A stretch of DNA of 41,893 bases, from positions 23,025-64,917 of the forward strand of contig NZ_NUNF01000044.1 in assembly GCF_002585305.1 (NCBI RefSeq), given 5' to 3'. Origin of the DNA: Bacillus sp. AFS037270. Its GTDB lineage: Bacteria > Bacillota > Bacilli > Bacillales_B > DSM-18226. Positions within the stretch are counted from its first letter, which is position 1. The number at the start of each line of letters is the position of its first letter. Position numbers and translations under genes: made by a program. This document shows positions 1-7,704 of the stretch, one piece after another. The notes beneath the pieces are model-generated. The model saw only the letters and a program-made list of their open reading frames with translations. It made no database searches and was not told the origin of the DNA.

Positions 1-26
1 TAGGCGCTGAAGCTGGACGTCGACAG
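1..26 (+). repeat. Right end of a dispersed intergenic repeat (partial copy)
   Basis: The first bases of the window (GGCGCTGAAGCTGGAC) match the right end of the repeat seen whole at 17764-17884, where it reads GGCGCTGGAGCTAGAC. The rest of this copy lies outside the window. Assignment is by eye to other copies in the window. Confidence 0.6.
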
Positions 27-77
27 TCCTTTTATTAACAGTTATCCACAAGCGAAAATTTTATAATTTTCTAAACG

Positions 78-109
78 AAAAAAGAGCCAGCCCTATCTAG
101 GACCAGCCC
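78..109 (-). terminator. Intrinsic terminator of pta
   Basis: Read on the minus strand just after the pta stop codon, a 12-bp stem including several G-U pairs (GGGCTGGTCCTA with TAGGGCTGGCTC) is followed by TTTTTT. This is a normal rho-independent terminator ending the pta transcript. Confidence 0.8.
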
Positions 110-117
110 ATTCTTTA

Positions 118-1089
118 TTATAATCCTTGTGCAGCCGTAATTAACGCAAGCTTGTATACATCTTCTTCGTTACAACCGCGGGATAGATCGTTTACCGGTG
201 CATTTAAACCTTGTAAAATCGGACCTACCGCTTCAAATCCGCCTAAACGCTGTGCAATTTTATAACCGATGTTTCCTGCTTCAAGGCTTGGGAAAATAAA
301 CACGTTGGCATCCCCTTGTAGCACAGAACCAGGTGCCTTGCTTTTTGCAACAGAAGGAACAAACGCTGCATCAAACTGGAATTCTCCGTCCAATACAAGC
401 GATGCATCGCGGCGTTTTGCTTCTGCCACTGCCTCCGCGACACGCTCAGTTTCCGGTGATTTAGCTGAGCCTTTTGTAGAAAAACTTAACATCGCAATCC
501 GCGGCTCGATATCAAACATTTCCGCTGTTTTCGCACTCTCAATCGCAATCTCCGCTAAATCATTGCTATCTGGAGCAATATTAATCGCACAATCTGCAAA
601 TACATATTTCTCATCTTCACGAACCATGATGAACACACCAGACGTTTTCTTCACGCCTGCTTTAGTTTTAATAATCTGCAGCGCAGGGCGAACCGTATCA
701 GCCGTAGAATGAGCCGCACCGCTGACAAGACCGTGTGCTTTATTTAAATAAACAAGCATGGTGCCAAAATAATTTTCGTCCAGCAAAATTTTGCGGGCAT
801 CCTCTTCCGTTGCCTTTCCTTTGCGGCGGTCAACGAATGCAGCTACTAACTCGTCCATTCCTGCATATGTAGCAGGGTCATAAATTTCTGCAGACTCTAA
901 AGAAACGCCAACCTCGTTTGCCTTTGCCTGCACTTGTTCAATGTTCCCTACCAAAATAGGTGTAATTAAATTTTCTTCAGCCAAACGGCTGGCTGCACGA
1001 ATAATCCGTTCATCTAATCCCTCTGGAAAAACAATCCGCAAATTGCGGCCAGAAATCTTTTGTTTTAAACCTTCAAATAAATCACTCAC
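118..1089 (-). CDS. pta: Phosphate acetyltransferase
   Basis: Pta converts acetyl-CoA and phosphate to acetyl phosphate and CoA in the cytosol, the first step of overflow acetate formation with acetate kinase. The 323-aa protein matches my memory of Bacillus Pta nearly end to end, including FPEGLDERI near the N terminus, the SGAAHSTADTVRPALQ block and the C-terminal GPILQGLNAPVNDLSRGC block. I chose the GTG start at 1089 because AAGGGAGG precedes it at normal distance, while the longer frame's ATG at 1128 falls inside the predicted -10 element. It is divergent from hemQ, as in B. subtilis. A CcpA-type cre site lies upstream, as expected for this catabolite-activated gene. Confidence 0.97.
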   Translation of the reverse strand: MSDLFEGLKQKISGRNLRIVFPEGLDERIIRAASRLAEENLITPILVGNIEQVQAKANEVGVSLESAEIYDPATYAGMDELVAAFVDRRKGKATEEDARKILLDENYFGTMLVYLNKAHGLVSGAAHSTADTVRPALQIIKTKAGVKKTSGVFIMVREDEKYVFADCAINIAPDSNDLAEIAIESAKTAEMFDIEPRIAMLSFSTKGSAKSPETERVAEAVAEAKRRDASLVLDGEFQFDAAFVPSVAKSKAPGSVLQGDANVFIFPSLEAGNIGYKIAQRLGGFEAVGPILQGLNAPVNDLSRGCNEEDVYKLALITAAQGL

Positions 1090-1123
1090 GACAATATCCT
1101 CCCTTAGAAAAACTACCTCTTCT

Positions 1124-1151
1124 AGCATACTTTACCAAGGTGAAATTTCAA
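1124..1151 (-). promoter_or_regulatory. Sigma-A type promoter of pta
   Basis: On the minus strand, TTGAAA (1146-1151) and TATGCT (1124-1129) are separated by 16 bp. Transcription would begin near 1117, leaving a short leader with AAGGGAGG before the GTG start at 1089. Confidence 0.65.
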
Positions 1152-1165
1152 GCAATGTACGTCAC

Positions 1166-1180
1166 AGGTAGCGGTTTCAT
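1166..1180 (-). promoter_or_regulatory. CcpA cre site upstream of pta
   Basis: The minus-strand 15-mer ATGAAACCGCTACCT fits every fixed position of the cre consensus WTGNAANCGNWNNCW. Its centre is about 56 bp upstream of the predicted pta transcription start. In B. subtilis, activation of pta by CcpA works from a cre at about this distance. Activation here is inferred from match and position. Confidence 0.7.
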
Positions 1181-1296
1181 TAAAAAGTTTTTGTTTTCAA
1201 AAAATTACACTCTCACTCTTACTATTTACCCTTTTTTATAAAAATATCCACTTCTCTACATTTAGGGTTTTATTAAGGCGGCACTTGGTCAAACTA

Positions 1297-1305
1297 TGAT
1301 ATAGT
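1297..1305 (+). promoter_or_regulatory. Extended -10 promoter of hemQ
   Basis: TGATATAGT gives a TGN extension and a TATAGT -10 hexamer about 45 bp before the hemQ start. No good -35 is visible 17 bp upstream, which is usual for extended -10 promoters. The call is tentative. Confidence 0.4.
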
Positions 1306-1348
1306 TAAGATTGGAAATAAGAAGAATGATTATTTAGGAGTGATTATA

Positions 1349-2092
1349 ATGAGTGAAGCAGCACAAACGCTTGATGGCTGGTATTGCCTTCATGATTTCC
1401 GTACCGTTGATTGGACAACTTGGAAAATGCTTCCGAGTGATGAGCGCGAGGCCGCCATTCACGAGTTTTTAAGTCTTGTTGAAAACTGGAACGAGACACA
1501 AGCACGCAAAGAGGGCAGCCATGCTTTATATACAATCGTCGGTCAAAAGGCTGATTTTATGATGATGATCCTTCGTCCAACGATGGAGGAACTAAACGAA
1601 ATCGAAACCCAATTCAATAAAACAAAATTAGCAGAGTTTACGATTCCTGCTCATTCCTATGTATCCGTTGTTGAACTGAGCAACTATCTGCCAGCAGGTG
1701 AGGACCCATACCAAAATCCACAAATCCTTGCACGCCTTTACCCAACATTGCCAAAAGCAAAGCATGTCTGCTTCTACCCAATGGACAAGCGCCGTCAAGG
1801 CAATGATAACTGGTACATGCTGCCGATGGAAGAGCGCCGCAGCTTGATGCGCAGCCACGGTATGATCGGACGTACATATGCTGGCAAAGTAAAACAAATC
1901 ATCACCGGTTCTGTTGGTTTCGACGATTACGAATGGGGTGTTACCCTCTTCGCAGAAGACGTGCTCCAATTTAAAAAGCTCGTCTACGAAATGCGTTTTG
2001 ATGAAGTCAGCGCCCGTTATGGCGAATTTGGTGCCTTCTTCGTTGGCAATCTGCTAGAGGAAGAACGCGTACCAAGATTCCTTCACGTTTAA
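1349..2092 (+). CDS. hemQ: Coproheme decarboxylase HemQ (chlorite-dismutase-like family)
   Basis: HemQ removes two carboxyl groups from coproheme III to give protoheme, the last step of the coproporphyrin-dependent haem pathway of Gram-positive bacteria. The 247-aa product has the family's YPM-D-K block, whose Tyr143 corresponds to the catalytic tyrosine described for bacillar HemQ, and His170 in [11 protein letters not shown], which corresponds to the axial haem ligand. The start is the ATG at 1349, 8 bp after AGGAG; the GTG three codons upstream overlaps the Shine-Dalgarno. The divergent hemQ/pta pair is the known Bacillus arrangement. Haem supply matters here because the fdh and nos operons encode cytochromes, but hemQ is a housekeeping gene in this family. 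Confidence 0.95.
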   Translation: MSEAAQTLDGWYCLHDFRTVDWTTWKMLPSDEREAAIHEFLSLVENWNETQARKEGSHALYTIVGQKADFMMMILRPTMEELNEIETQFNKTKLAEFTIPAHSYVSVVELSNYLPAGEDPYQNPQILARLYPTLPKAKHVCFYPMDKRRQGNDNWYMLPMEERRSLMRSHGMIGRTYAGKVKQIITGSVGFDDYEWGVTLFAEDVLQFKKLVYEMRFDEVSARYGEFGAFFVGNLLEEERVPRFLHV

Positions 2093-2164
2093 ATTAGAAA
2101 ACTTCAGTGCCTTGATTAGACACTGAAGCTAGACTGTTACCGAGGTTCAATAATTATATTTTTT

Positions 2165-2203
2165 AAAAAGTTCTCGAGGCTTTGGCTTCGAGAACTTTTT
2201 TCT
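2165..2203 (+). terminator. Intrinsic terminator after hemQ
   Basis: AAGTTCTCGA and TCGAGAACTT form a perfect 10-bp stem, flanked by A and T tracts, 75 bp after the hemQ stop. The A/T flanks would allow termination in both directions. Confidence 0.85.
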
Positions 2204-2421
2204 GTTTTAAACAGCAGTTCATTCAGTCATAATTCAATCTTTTTTCTCATACTTATTAAACAGCGAGTCTCAAGATTAAGCTCCGAAAGTCTCATCAAAA
2301 AGAGGTGAGAAAAGAGCCAAAAAAACTGTCACGATTTTGGGTTCAAAGGAGTATGAATAGAATTGTTAGGTCATTCGTCTATCCACAATACTATTGAATG
2401 AGTTTTATAGGAGGGAAAAAG

Positions 2422-2895
2422 ATGAGCCAATATTACAATCCACAAGGATTCCAGCCTTATACAGGGGCGGCCGGCCAGCAGGGTGCACAGCCAATCGCAG
2501 GCGGTCAAGGTTTCATGCCTGGTCAACAAGGTTTTCCACAATTTCCGCCGGCAGGAGCCGGAAGTGTTCCAACAGCACCGCCCCAAGGCGCTGCAGCAGC
2601 ACCTGGCATGCTGCCAATCGAACAGTCATACATTGAAAATATTCTCCGCTTGAACAAAGGAAAATTAGTAAGTGTTTTTGCAACCTTTGAAGGAAACAAT
2701 CAATGGAATGCCAAAGAATTTAAAGGAATCATTGAAGCAGCTGGTCGGGACCACGTGATTTTAAGCGATCCGCAAGTCGGCACACGATACCTCATACCAA
2801 TGGTAGCTGTCGACTATATTACCTTCTCCGAAGAAATAGAATATGAATATCCATACGGTGCCGGACCTTCTTTAGGAACATACCCGCCAAGATAA
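2422..2895 (+). CDS. gerQ: Spore coat protein GerQ
   Basis: GerQ is an inner spore-coat protein needed to place the cortex-lytic enzyme CwlJ for germination, and is cross-linked by transglutaminase Tgl in B. subtilis. The 157-aa product has the family's Gln/Gly/Pro/Ala-rich N-terminal third (about residues 1-62) and a conserved C-terminal domain from about residue 63 (PIEQSYIENILRLNKGKL onward) ending in a YPYGAGPSLGTYPPR tail. The ATG at 2422 follows GGAGGG; the upstream in-frame start at 2398 lacks a ribosome binding site. B. subtilis transcribes gerQ from a mother-cell sporulation promoter; I could not confidently place a sigma-E promoter here. The DUF423 and YwdI-like genes following match the B. 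subtilis ywd neighbourhood. Confidence 0.93.
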   Translation: MSQYYNPQGFQPYTGAAGQQGAQPIAGGQGFMPGQQGFPQFPPAGAGSVPTAPPQGAAAAPGMLPIEQSYIENILRLNKGKLVSVFATFEGNNQWNAKEFKGIIEAAGRDHVILSDPQVGTRYLIPMVAVDYITFSEEIEYEYPYGAGPSLGTYPPR

Positions 2896-2923
2896 ATAGA
2901 ACAGGCGCGGGAAGCTGGATAAT

Positions 2924-2960
2924 AAAACAGGCATTGGGGCTTTCCCCAATGCCTGTTTTT
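2924..2960. terminator. Bidirectional terminator between gerQ and the DUF423 gene
   Basis: A perfect 16-bp stem, AAAACAGGCATTGGGG with its complement, has a 4-nt loop and ends in TTTTT on the plus strand and A/T-rich sequence on the other. It separates the convergent gerQ and DUF423 genes. Confidence 0.9.
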
Positions 2961-2964
2961 CCTA

Positions 2965-3336
2965 TTAAAAGTTCTTTACTGCTCCAACGATCATTAACAC
3001 CCAAGCTGCCAAAAAGCAAACTCCGCCAATCGGTGTAATCGCTCCTAAAACTCCAACCTTTGTTAAGCTTAAAAGATACAAGCTGCCGCTGAAGAAAATA
3101 ATCCCCACGAGCATTAACCACCCGGACCAATTAAAAAGGGAGCTCATTGGCACTTTGCCGAGAAGCAGCGCAATAATAAGAATTCCGGTGGCATGGAACA
3201 TTTGATACGTAACACCCGTTTTCCAAATCTCTAAATAATGGGCATCCAGTCTGTCCTTTAGACCATGTGCACCGAATGCTCCGAGCGCCACCGCCAAAAA
3301 GGCGTTAATGGCCCCAACAATAATAAATGCTTTCAT
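2965..3336 (-). CDS. DUF423 family membrane protein (YwdK-like)
   Basis: A 123-aa integral membrane protein with four hydrophobic segments (about residues 5-20, 44-62, 70-88 and 96-118). The N-terminal VGAINAFLAVALGAFGAHGLKDRL and the MFHATGILIIALLLG block are characteristic of the DUF423/YwdK family, whose function is unknown. The ATG at 3336 follows GGGGGA. It is convergent with gerQ and downstream of the YwdI-like gene by 17 bp, so these two are probably one transcript. The synteny with B. subtilis ywdI-ywdK-gerQ supports orthology. Confidence 0.88.
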   Translation of the reverse strand: MKAFIIVGAINAFLAVALGAFGAHGLKDRLDAHYLEIWKTGVTYQMFHATGILIIALLLGKVPMSSLFNWSGWLMLVGIIFFSGSLYLLSLTKVGVLGAITPIGGVCFLAAWVLMIVGAVKNF

Positions 3337-3353
3337 ATCAAAATTCCCCCATC

Positions 3354-3662
3354 TTAAAAATCAAATAGTGAATCTCCGTTTGCCTCATCATCCATTTCGA
3401 TCTTTTTATGCTGCTGTATGGACGGGCCTTGCTGAAATACTTGTTGATTCATTAATGGCTGTTGATAAACCTGCTGTGGGATTACCGGCTGAGCTGTTGC
3501 TGCAGCAGGCTTCACACTCACCTGCTTTTCATCTAGTATGAGTTCGCATAATATTTTAATAGAGTAAATCTTTTCCCGCAAGTTTTCTTCCTTTGCGCTT
3601 GTTTTTGCTAATCTTAATTCCTCTTCTATTTTGGCCAGTAATTTCTCAACAGATATATTCAT
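3354..3662 (-). CDS. YwdI-like family protein of unknown function
   Basis: A 102-aa soluble protein. Residues 1-50 form a predicted helical region rich in charged residues (KLLAKIEEELRLAKTSAKEE, then YSIKILCELIL). The second half is low-complexity, rich in Gln, Pro and Val, and the C terminus is acidic (MDDEANGDSLFDF). The ATG at 3662 follows AGAGGTG. Position next to the DUF423 gene and gerQ matches B. subtilis ywdI. No catalytic motif is visible and no function is proposed. Confidence 0.75.
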   Translation of the reverse strand: MNISVEKLLAKIEEELRLAKTSAKEENLREKIYSIKILCELILDEKQVSVKPAAATAQPVIPQQVYQQPLMNQQVFQQGPSIQQHKKIEMDDEANGDSLFDF

Positions 3663-3746
3663 GTGCGACACCTCTAAGTTCAATCTCATATTTATTCTAC
3701 ATGATTATCGGCTATTTTACGAAAAAATAGACCTTATCCGCTATTC

Positions 3747-3770
3747 GACATGTTTCACGTGAAACATGTC
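3747..3770. promoter_or_regulatory. parS site (Spo0J/ParB binding)
   Basis: TGTTTCACGTGAAACA at 3751-3766 matches the B. subtilis parS consensus TGTTNCACGTGAAACA exactly. The palindrome extends without a mismatch to 24 bp (GACA on the left, TGTC on the right). Most Bacillus parS sites lie in the origin-proximal part of the chromosome, so the window probably does too. Confidence 0.93.
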
Positions 3771-3825
3771 ATATTCTAGGTTGAATATCCACCCCTTGAG
3801 GGCAATTAAGAAACCAAATACCATA

Positions 3826-3919
3826 TTTTGTAGAATAAGTTGGGGGTTTTGTAGAATCACTAGTTCCTGGCGTAGAATTATGCCTGCTTTTGTAGAATCC
3901 AACCTTATTTTTGTAGAAT
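3826..3919. repeat. Five GTAGAAT repeats at about 21-bp pitch
   Basis: GTAGAAT occurs at 3830, 3851, 3872, 3892 and 3913, spacings 21, 21, 20 and 21 bp. Four of the five are preceded by TTTT, giving TTTTGTAGAAT; the middle one reads GGCGTAGAAT. Sequence between units is not conserved, so this is a phased motif ladder rather than a simple tandem duplication. Function unknown. Confidence 0.85.
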
Positions 3920-3937
3920 TCCCTGTCAAACCACTTT

Positions 3938-3963
3938 AAAACCCGAACCATTCCTGGTCCGGG
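3938..3963 (-). terminator. Intrinsic terminator after moeB
   Basis: On the minus strand CCCGGACCA pairs with TGGTTCGGG (9 bp, GGAA loop) and is followed by TTTT. It begins a few bases beyond the moeB stop and ends the Moco gene run. Confidence 0.85.
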
Positions 3964-3970
3964 CTCCCTT

Positions 3971-4990
3971 TTAACCTAATATTCTTTGATAGATTGACTT
4001 GGCGTGGATCAAATCTTTTGTTCCGTGGATGAGCGCGCGGCCATCTTGAAAAATAACCATCCGTTCCGCGCCCATTTCAACCGATATCAAGTATGGATTG
4101 CCTTTAACTTGGTAACCTAGCTGACTTAGCTGTCCCGCAAGCTTCTCGAGCGAAACATCTCCATAACTAGACGGCCGGATCTGCACGGTGTCGCGGCCGC
4201 ACAGGACGGAGGTCTTTGTCATGTTTTCTTGGTCCAAATAAGGATAGGACCGCTCCTCGCCGCACGACAAGCAGCCGTGAAATTTAGCTTTGGACATTTT
4301 TAGGCTTGTGTATTGATTCCGCCATAAATCAAAGCTGACAAAGGTGGTCCGGACTGCTTCCCAGTCCTCGACCAGCATCTTCAAAGCCTCAGCGGTTTGG
4401 TGGGCGATGACCATTTGCACAGCGGGCGATATAATTCCTCCCGTATCGCAAGTCATTCCCTGAAGCGGGATGGTCCGCAGTAAACAATTCAAACATGGAG
4501 TTTTCCCGGGAATAATCGAAAAACTCATCCCAAAGCTGCCGACGCAGGCACCATAAATCCACGGAATATTGTATTTCTGGGAAACATCGTTCATAACCAT
4601 CCGGGTTTCAAAATTATCGGTCGCATCCATCATCAAATCAATACCAGCAACCAATTCTTCCAGCAGCTCCGGGGTAGCGTCGCCGATTATTCCCTGTATC
4701 TCTACATCTGAGTTAATTGCCCGGAGCCGTTTTTCCGCTGCAGCCGCTTTTGGCAGTTTTTCCGCTACATCCTCTTCGGTATACAGTTGTTGACGCTGAA
4801 GATTGCTCTCTTCCACATAATCTCTGTCAACGATGGTTATTTTTCCGACCCCAGCCCGTGTCAACACCTCGGCGCTCCCAGAGCCTAAGGCCCCTGCCCC
4901 AATGATGAGGACATGCTTTTGACTAATCTTTTTTTGCCCTTCCTTGCCGATTCCAGAAAAAAGGACCTGCCGTGAATAGCGCTCGTTCAT
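3971..4990 (-). CDS. moeB: MoeB/ThiF-type adenylyltransferase
   Basis: E1-like enzyme that adenylates the C-terminal glycine of the small sulfur carrier MoaD for molybdopterin synthesis; family members can also serve ThiS. The 339-aa protein has the nucleotide-binding GAGALGSG loop near residue 30, the DRDYVEESNLQRQ block, the MDATDNFETR block, a CDTGG motif with a conserved cysteine, and two CxxC pairs (CLNC and CLSC) for zinc. It has no rhodanese domain but an approximately 75-residue C-terminal extension usual for Bacillus homologues. The ATG at 4990 follows GGGGGGAGA. A hairpin lies between moaD and this gene, so it may be partly uncoupled from the operon. ThiF remains possible; the moaD/moaE context favours MoeB. 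Confidence 0.88.
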   Translation of the reverse strand: MNERYSRQVLFSGIGKEGQKKISQKHVLIIGAGALGSGSAEVLTRAGVGKITIVDRDYVEESNLQRQQLYTEEDVAEKLPKAAAAEKRLRAINSDVEIQGIIGDATPELLEELVAGIDLMMDATDNFETRMVMNDVSQKYNIPWIYGACVGSFGMSFSIIPGKTPCLNCLLRTIPLQGMTCDTGGIISPAVQMVIAHQTAEALKMLVEDWEAVRTTFVSFDLWRNQYTSLKMSKAKFHGCLSCGEERSYPYLDQENMTKTSVLCGRDTVQIRPSSYGDVSLEKLAGQLSQLGYQVKGNPYLISVEMGAERMVIFQDGRALIHGTKDLIHAKSIYQRILG

Positions 4991-5015
4991 AAAATCTCCC
5001 CCCAATCGATAAGAA

Positions 5016-5039
5016 AAACTCGCCTTACTTGGCGAGTTT
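5016..5039 (-). terminator. Hairpin terminator or attenuator between moaD and moeB
   Basis: AAACTCGCC and GGCGAGTTT form a 9-bp stem with a 6-nt loop; on the minus strand it runs into GTTTTTCTT. It sits inside the moaD-moeB gap and may reduce read-through into moeB. Confidence 0.65.
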
Positions 5040-5063
5040 CATTTTAGTTGAGCTGGTTTTACA

Positions 5064-5297
5064 TCAACCGCCGCTTACCGGTGGAATAAAAGCAACCTCA
5101 TCGCCTTCACGAATCACCTCATCATTTGAGGCAAACTCCTCATTAATAGCGGTCATCACGGTGTCCATCCGCGGCAAATCATATTTAGCCGCTAATTCCG
5201 CTTTCAATTCAGCAACCGTTTTTCCAGCTGCCTCTAGCGACAAAAACTCTTCACCAACAACATCACGCAAATGCGCAAAAAACAAGACCTTATTCAT
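5064..5297 (-). CDS. moaD: Molybdopterin synthase small subunit MoaD
   Basis: A 77-aa ubiquitin-fold sulfur carrier. Its C terminus ends PPVSGG: the terminal Gly-Gly that is adenylated by MoeB and thiocarboxylated before sulfur is given to precursor Z with MoaE. The FFAHLRDVVG start and EVAFIPPVSGG end are typical of the family. The ATG at 5297 lies 8 bp inside the end of moaE, so the two subunits are translationally linked. Confidence 0.95.
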   Translation of the reverse strand: MNKVLFFAHLRDVVGEEFLSLEAAGKTVAELKAELAAKYDLPRMDTVMTAINEEFASNDEVIREGDEVAFIPPVSGG

Positions 5298-5757
5298 CTA
5301 AATCACCCGCCTCCGGTTTACCGCTCGGATACGCAACCGTTTCAAGCTGATTGCCCATCCACTCTTCGCCATCCTCCCAATGTTCCTTCTTCCAGATCGG
5401 GACGATTTCTTTAATTCGTTCAATCGCATAGCGGTTAGCTTCATAAGCATCAGCGCGGTGCGGCGTCGAAACGGCAATCACGACCGCCACATCGGTAATA
5501 TCTAAACGGCCGACACGGTGCGTAATCGCCACCTTACAGCCTTCCCAGCGTTCCTCTATTTCCCGGCCAATCTGCTCCAGCTTCTTAACAGCCATCGCTT
5601 CATATGCCTCATAGATCAAAAACAAGGTTTTCTTGCCCTTCGTAAGTTCCCGGACGGTCCCGATAAAGGTTGTAATCGCACCGGCTTCACGTTGGATTAC
5701 TTTATCAATCACCGCTTGAATATCAATCGGTTCCTTTGAGATTTCATACAGCTTCAT
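5290..5757 (-). CDS. moaE: Molybdopterin synthase catalytic subunit MoaE
   Basis: The large subunit of molybdopterin synthase, which inserts two dithiolene sulfurs into cyclic pyranopterin monophosphate. The 155-aa protein shows AGAITTFIGTVRE near residue 30, the AVSTPHRADAYEAN substrate-binding block, and the IWKKEHWEDGEEW block with the active-site lysine. The ATG at 5757 overlaps the moeA-fusion stop codon (ATGA), and its end overlaps moaD, showing tight operon structure. Confidence 0.95.
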   Translation of the reverse strand: MKLYEISKEPIDIQAVIDKVIQREAGAITTFIGTVRELTKGKKTLFLIYEAYEAMAVKKLEQIGREIEERWEGCKVAITHRVGRLDITDVAVVIAVSTPHRADAYEANRYAIERIKEIVPIWKKEHWEDGEEWMGNQLETVAYPSGKPEAGDLDE

Positions 5758-7691
5758 TCTTTCACCTCTTCTGTTAAACGCTTAGGCACGGCGTTCTCCA
5801 CCACTTGGTAGCCGCCAATCTTCTCGACCTGTTCTTTAAAGACAGGTGATTGGATGAGCTTTATAAGCTGCCGGCCGCTGTCACTTTCAAAAAACTCTAG
5901 TTTCATCAATAAATCATATTCTTCATCGGCAACGGGAATAAAATCTAACCCCATCGCCTTTGCTGCTGGATAAATTCCTAATCCTGCAACAGACACATCA
6001 CCCTTCACTTCCGCCGCCACTGCTAGATGCGAAAACATCTCGCGCTCATAGCCAGTAATCTCCTCAGCAGTAAGGCCTGCCTCATCTAAAAGTAAATCAA
6101 ACAAAATGCGGGTACCAGCTCCTTTTTGCCGGTTTACAAAGTTGGCGTCAGTCCGAACTAAGTCTGTGACGGATTCAATTCCAAGCGGATTTCCCTGTGG
6201 CAGAATCCAGCCTTGCTTCCTTTTTAAAAAAGGATATAAAACAACATCTTGACCTGCCAAAAATTTATTTACATAAGATATATTGTACTGTTTTGTACTT
6301 GGGTCTAGCAAATGAATCCCCGCTACGTGGGCCTCACCTTTTCGAATCGCCATGATGCCAGCCATACTGCCGACATGGGAGGAGACGATTTTCATCTCTG
6401 TCCGTTCACGCTTCAGCTGAGATGATAACAAATCGATGGTTAGGTCATGGCTGCCGTTGAACACTATTGCTTTCTTGATTTCTTCAAGCGGTCGTAATAA
6501 TTCGACCTCGGCAGTATCTCCCTGTTCATAACCGCTGATATGAGGCGGAACAATTAACAGGCCGTCTGCTCTGACATAGGACATGGTGACCCCTGCTGCC
6601 CGTGTGAGCGGGTTGGCCACAAATTGTCCATTCACATAGCCGATATTCATTCGGATAAAATCCTCTGCCCCCATCGACGAAACGATACGGCGGCCAAGCT
6701 TGACCATTACCGTTTGCCGCTTAGGAACAGGAATACCTAAATACTTACAGATTAAAGGCTGGACAAACCATTCATGCGCCAAATAAGCTGACACCGGATA
6801 GCCCGGAACACCGACAACGATTTTTCCGTTTATTTTCCCTAAAATAACAGGTTTGCCAGGCCTTGCTGCGACCCCATGGGTAAACACTTCGCCAATTTCA
6901 GCAATGATGTGGACGGTAAAGTCCTTTCGTCCTGCCGAAGATCCGGCATTAATGACAATGATATCGGAGGTTTCCGCTGCTTCCAATAGGACTTCCTTAA
7001 TTTTTTCAGGCTCGTCCTTAACGATGCTAAGGAGACGCGGCTCGCCTCCCCAATCCTTCACAAATCCGGAAAAAACCGTGCCGTTAAACTCGATAATTTT
7101 CCCAGGTGCTAATTCAGAATGGGCCTCAACCAGTTCATTCCCCGTTGGAATAATCGTGACAACCGGTTTCTTAACAACTGGTACCGTCAGCTGCTGTGCC
7201 GCCAACAACACGCCTAAATCAGCTGGTCTTAACAAATGGCCTTGCGGAAACAGCATCTCTTCCTGCACAATATCCTCGCCAATCGGGCGGATATGCTGCC
7301 ATGGGGTGGCCGGTTCAATAATTTCAATTGTTTCTTCGTCAACGATATGAACATGCTCAATCATAATCACCGCATTAAAGGGTGCAGGAATCGCATTGCC
7401 CGTATCGACAAAACAAAATTGTTCACCAATCTTAAGGTATTGAGGATTTTGTTCGTGTGCCTGGTAGGTGCTTTCTGCTATAACAGCAATCCCATCCATT
7501 GCGGAGGCATGGTAGTGCGGCATGGATACATGTGCAAAAATTGGCTCGGCGGTCACACGGCCTAATGTCTCAACCGCTGGAATCATTTCCATTTCAGAGG
7601 TCTGCAGAAAAGCTGCAAGAATCTCATCTCTTGCTTCCGCCCGGGGTTTATCTTCTAAATAAATTTTACGTTGATATTGTTTTTGTTCCAT
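5754..7691 (-). CDS. MoeA fused to a periplasmic-binding-protein-like domain
   Basis: A 645-aa two-domain protein. Residues 1 to about 400 are MoeA-like (molybdopterin molybdotransferase), including GRVTAEPIFAH, the SAMDGIA block, GSSAGRKDFT and the PGKPVILG / GVPGYPVSAY blocks. Residues about 405-640 form a separate domain like the substrate-binding domain of molybdate-responsive LysR/ModE-type regulators and ABC binding proteins (IVFNGSHDLTIDLL; RKGEAHVAGIHLLDP; RKQGWILPQGNPLGI; RQKGAGTRILFD). This fusion is known in other bacteria and archaea, but its role is not settled; molybdate or cofactor sensing or delivery is an inference. There is no signal peptide, so the domain works in the cytosol. 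It follows a canonical moeA by 13 bp. Confidence 0.9.
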   Translation of the reverse strand: MEQKQYQRKIYLEDKPRAEARDEILAAFLQTSEMEMIPAVETLGRVTAEPIFAHVSMPHYHASAMDGIAVIAESTYQAHEQNPQYLKIGEQFCFVDTGNAIPAPFNAVIMIEHVHIVDEETIEIIEPATPWQHIRPIGEDIVQEEMLFPQGHLLRPADLGVLLAAQQLTVPVVKKPVVTIIPTGNELVEAHSELAPGKIIEFNGTVFSGFVKDWGGEPRLLSIVKDEPEKIKEVLLEAAETSDIIVINAGSSAGRKDFTVHIIAEIGEVFTHGVAARPGKPVILGKINGKIVVGVPGYPVSAYLAHEWFVQPLICKYLGIPVPKRQTVMVKLGRRIVSSMGAEDFIRMNIGYVNGQFVANPLTRAAGVTMSYVRADGLLIVPPHISGYEQGDTAEVELLRPLEEIKKAIVFNGSHDLTIDLLSSQLKRERTEMKIVSSHVGSMAGIMAIRKGEAHVAGIHLLDPSTKQYNISYVNKFLAGQDVVLYPFLKRKQGWILPQGNPLGIESVTDLVRTDANFVNRQKGAGTRILFDLLLDEAGLTAEEITGYEREMFSHLAVAAEVKGDVSVAGLGIYPAAKAMGLDFIPVADEEYDLLMKLEFFESDSGRQLIKLIQSPVFKEQVEKIGGYQVVENAVPKRLTEEVKE

Positions 7692-7704
7692 TGATTAAGA
7701 CCCC

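Larger units (their letters stand above)
3663..3970. other. Non-coding stretch with parS, GTAGAAT ladder and a terminator
   Basis: About 300 bp without a credible gene. Short open frames here of about 60 codons lack ribosome binding sites and are generated by the repeats. From left to right it holds the promoter side of the ywdI-like gene, a parS palindrome (3747-3770), five GTAGAAT repeats (3830-3919) and the moeB terminator (3938-3963). Confidence 0.8.

Noticed and set aside
42..50. Single DnaA box TTATCCACA at the left edge
   Set aside because: One 9-mer match with no cluster of boxes, AT-rich unwinding region or dnaA/dnaN neighbours; not an origin.
3741..3951. Open frames of about 60 codons on the minus strand across the repeat ladder
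   Set aside because: No ribosome binding site, coding is driven by the GTAGAAT repeats in two frames, and one crosses parS.
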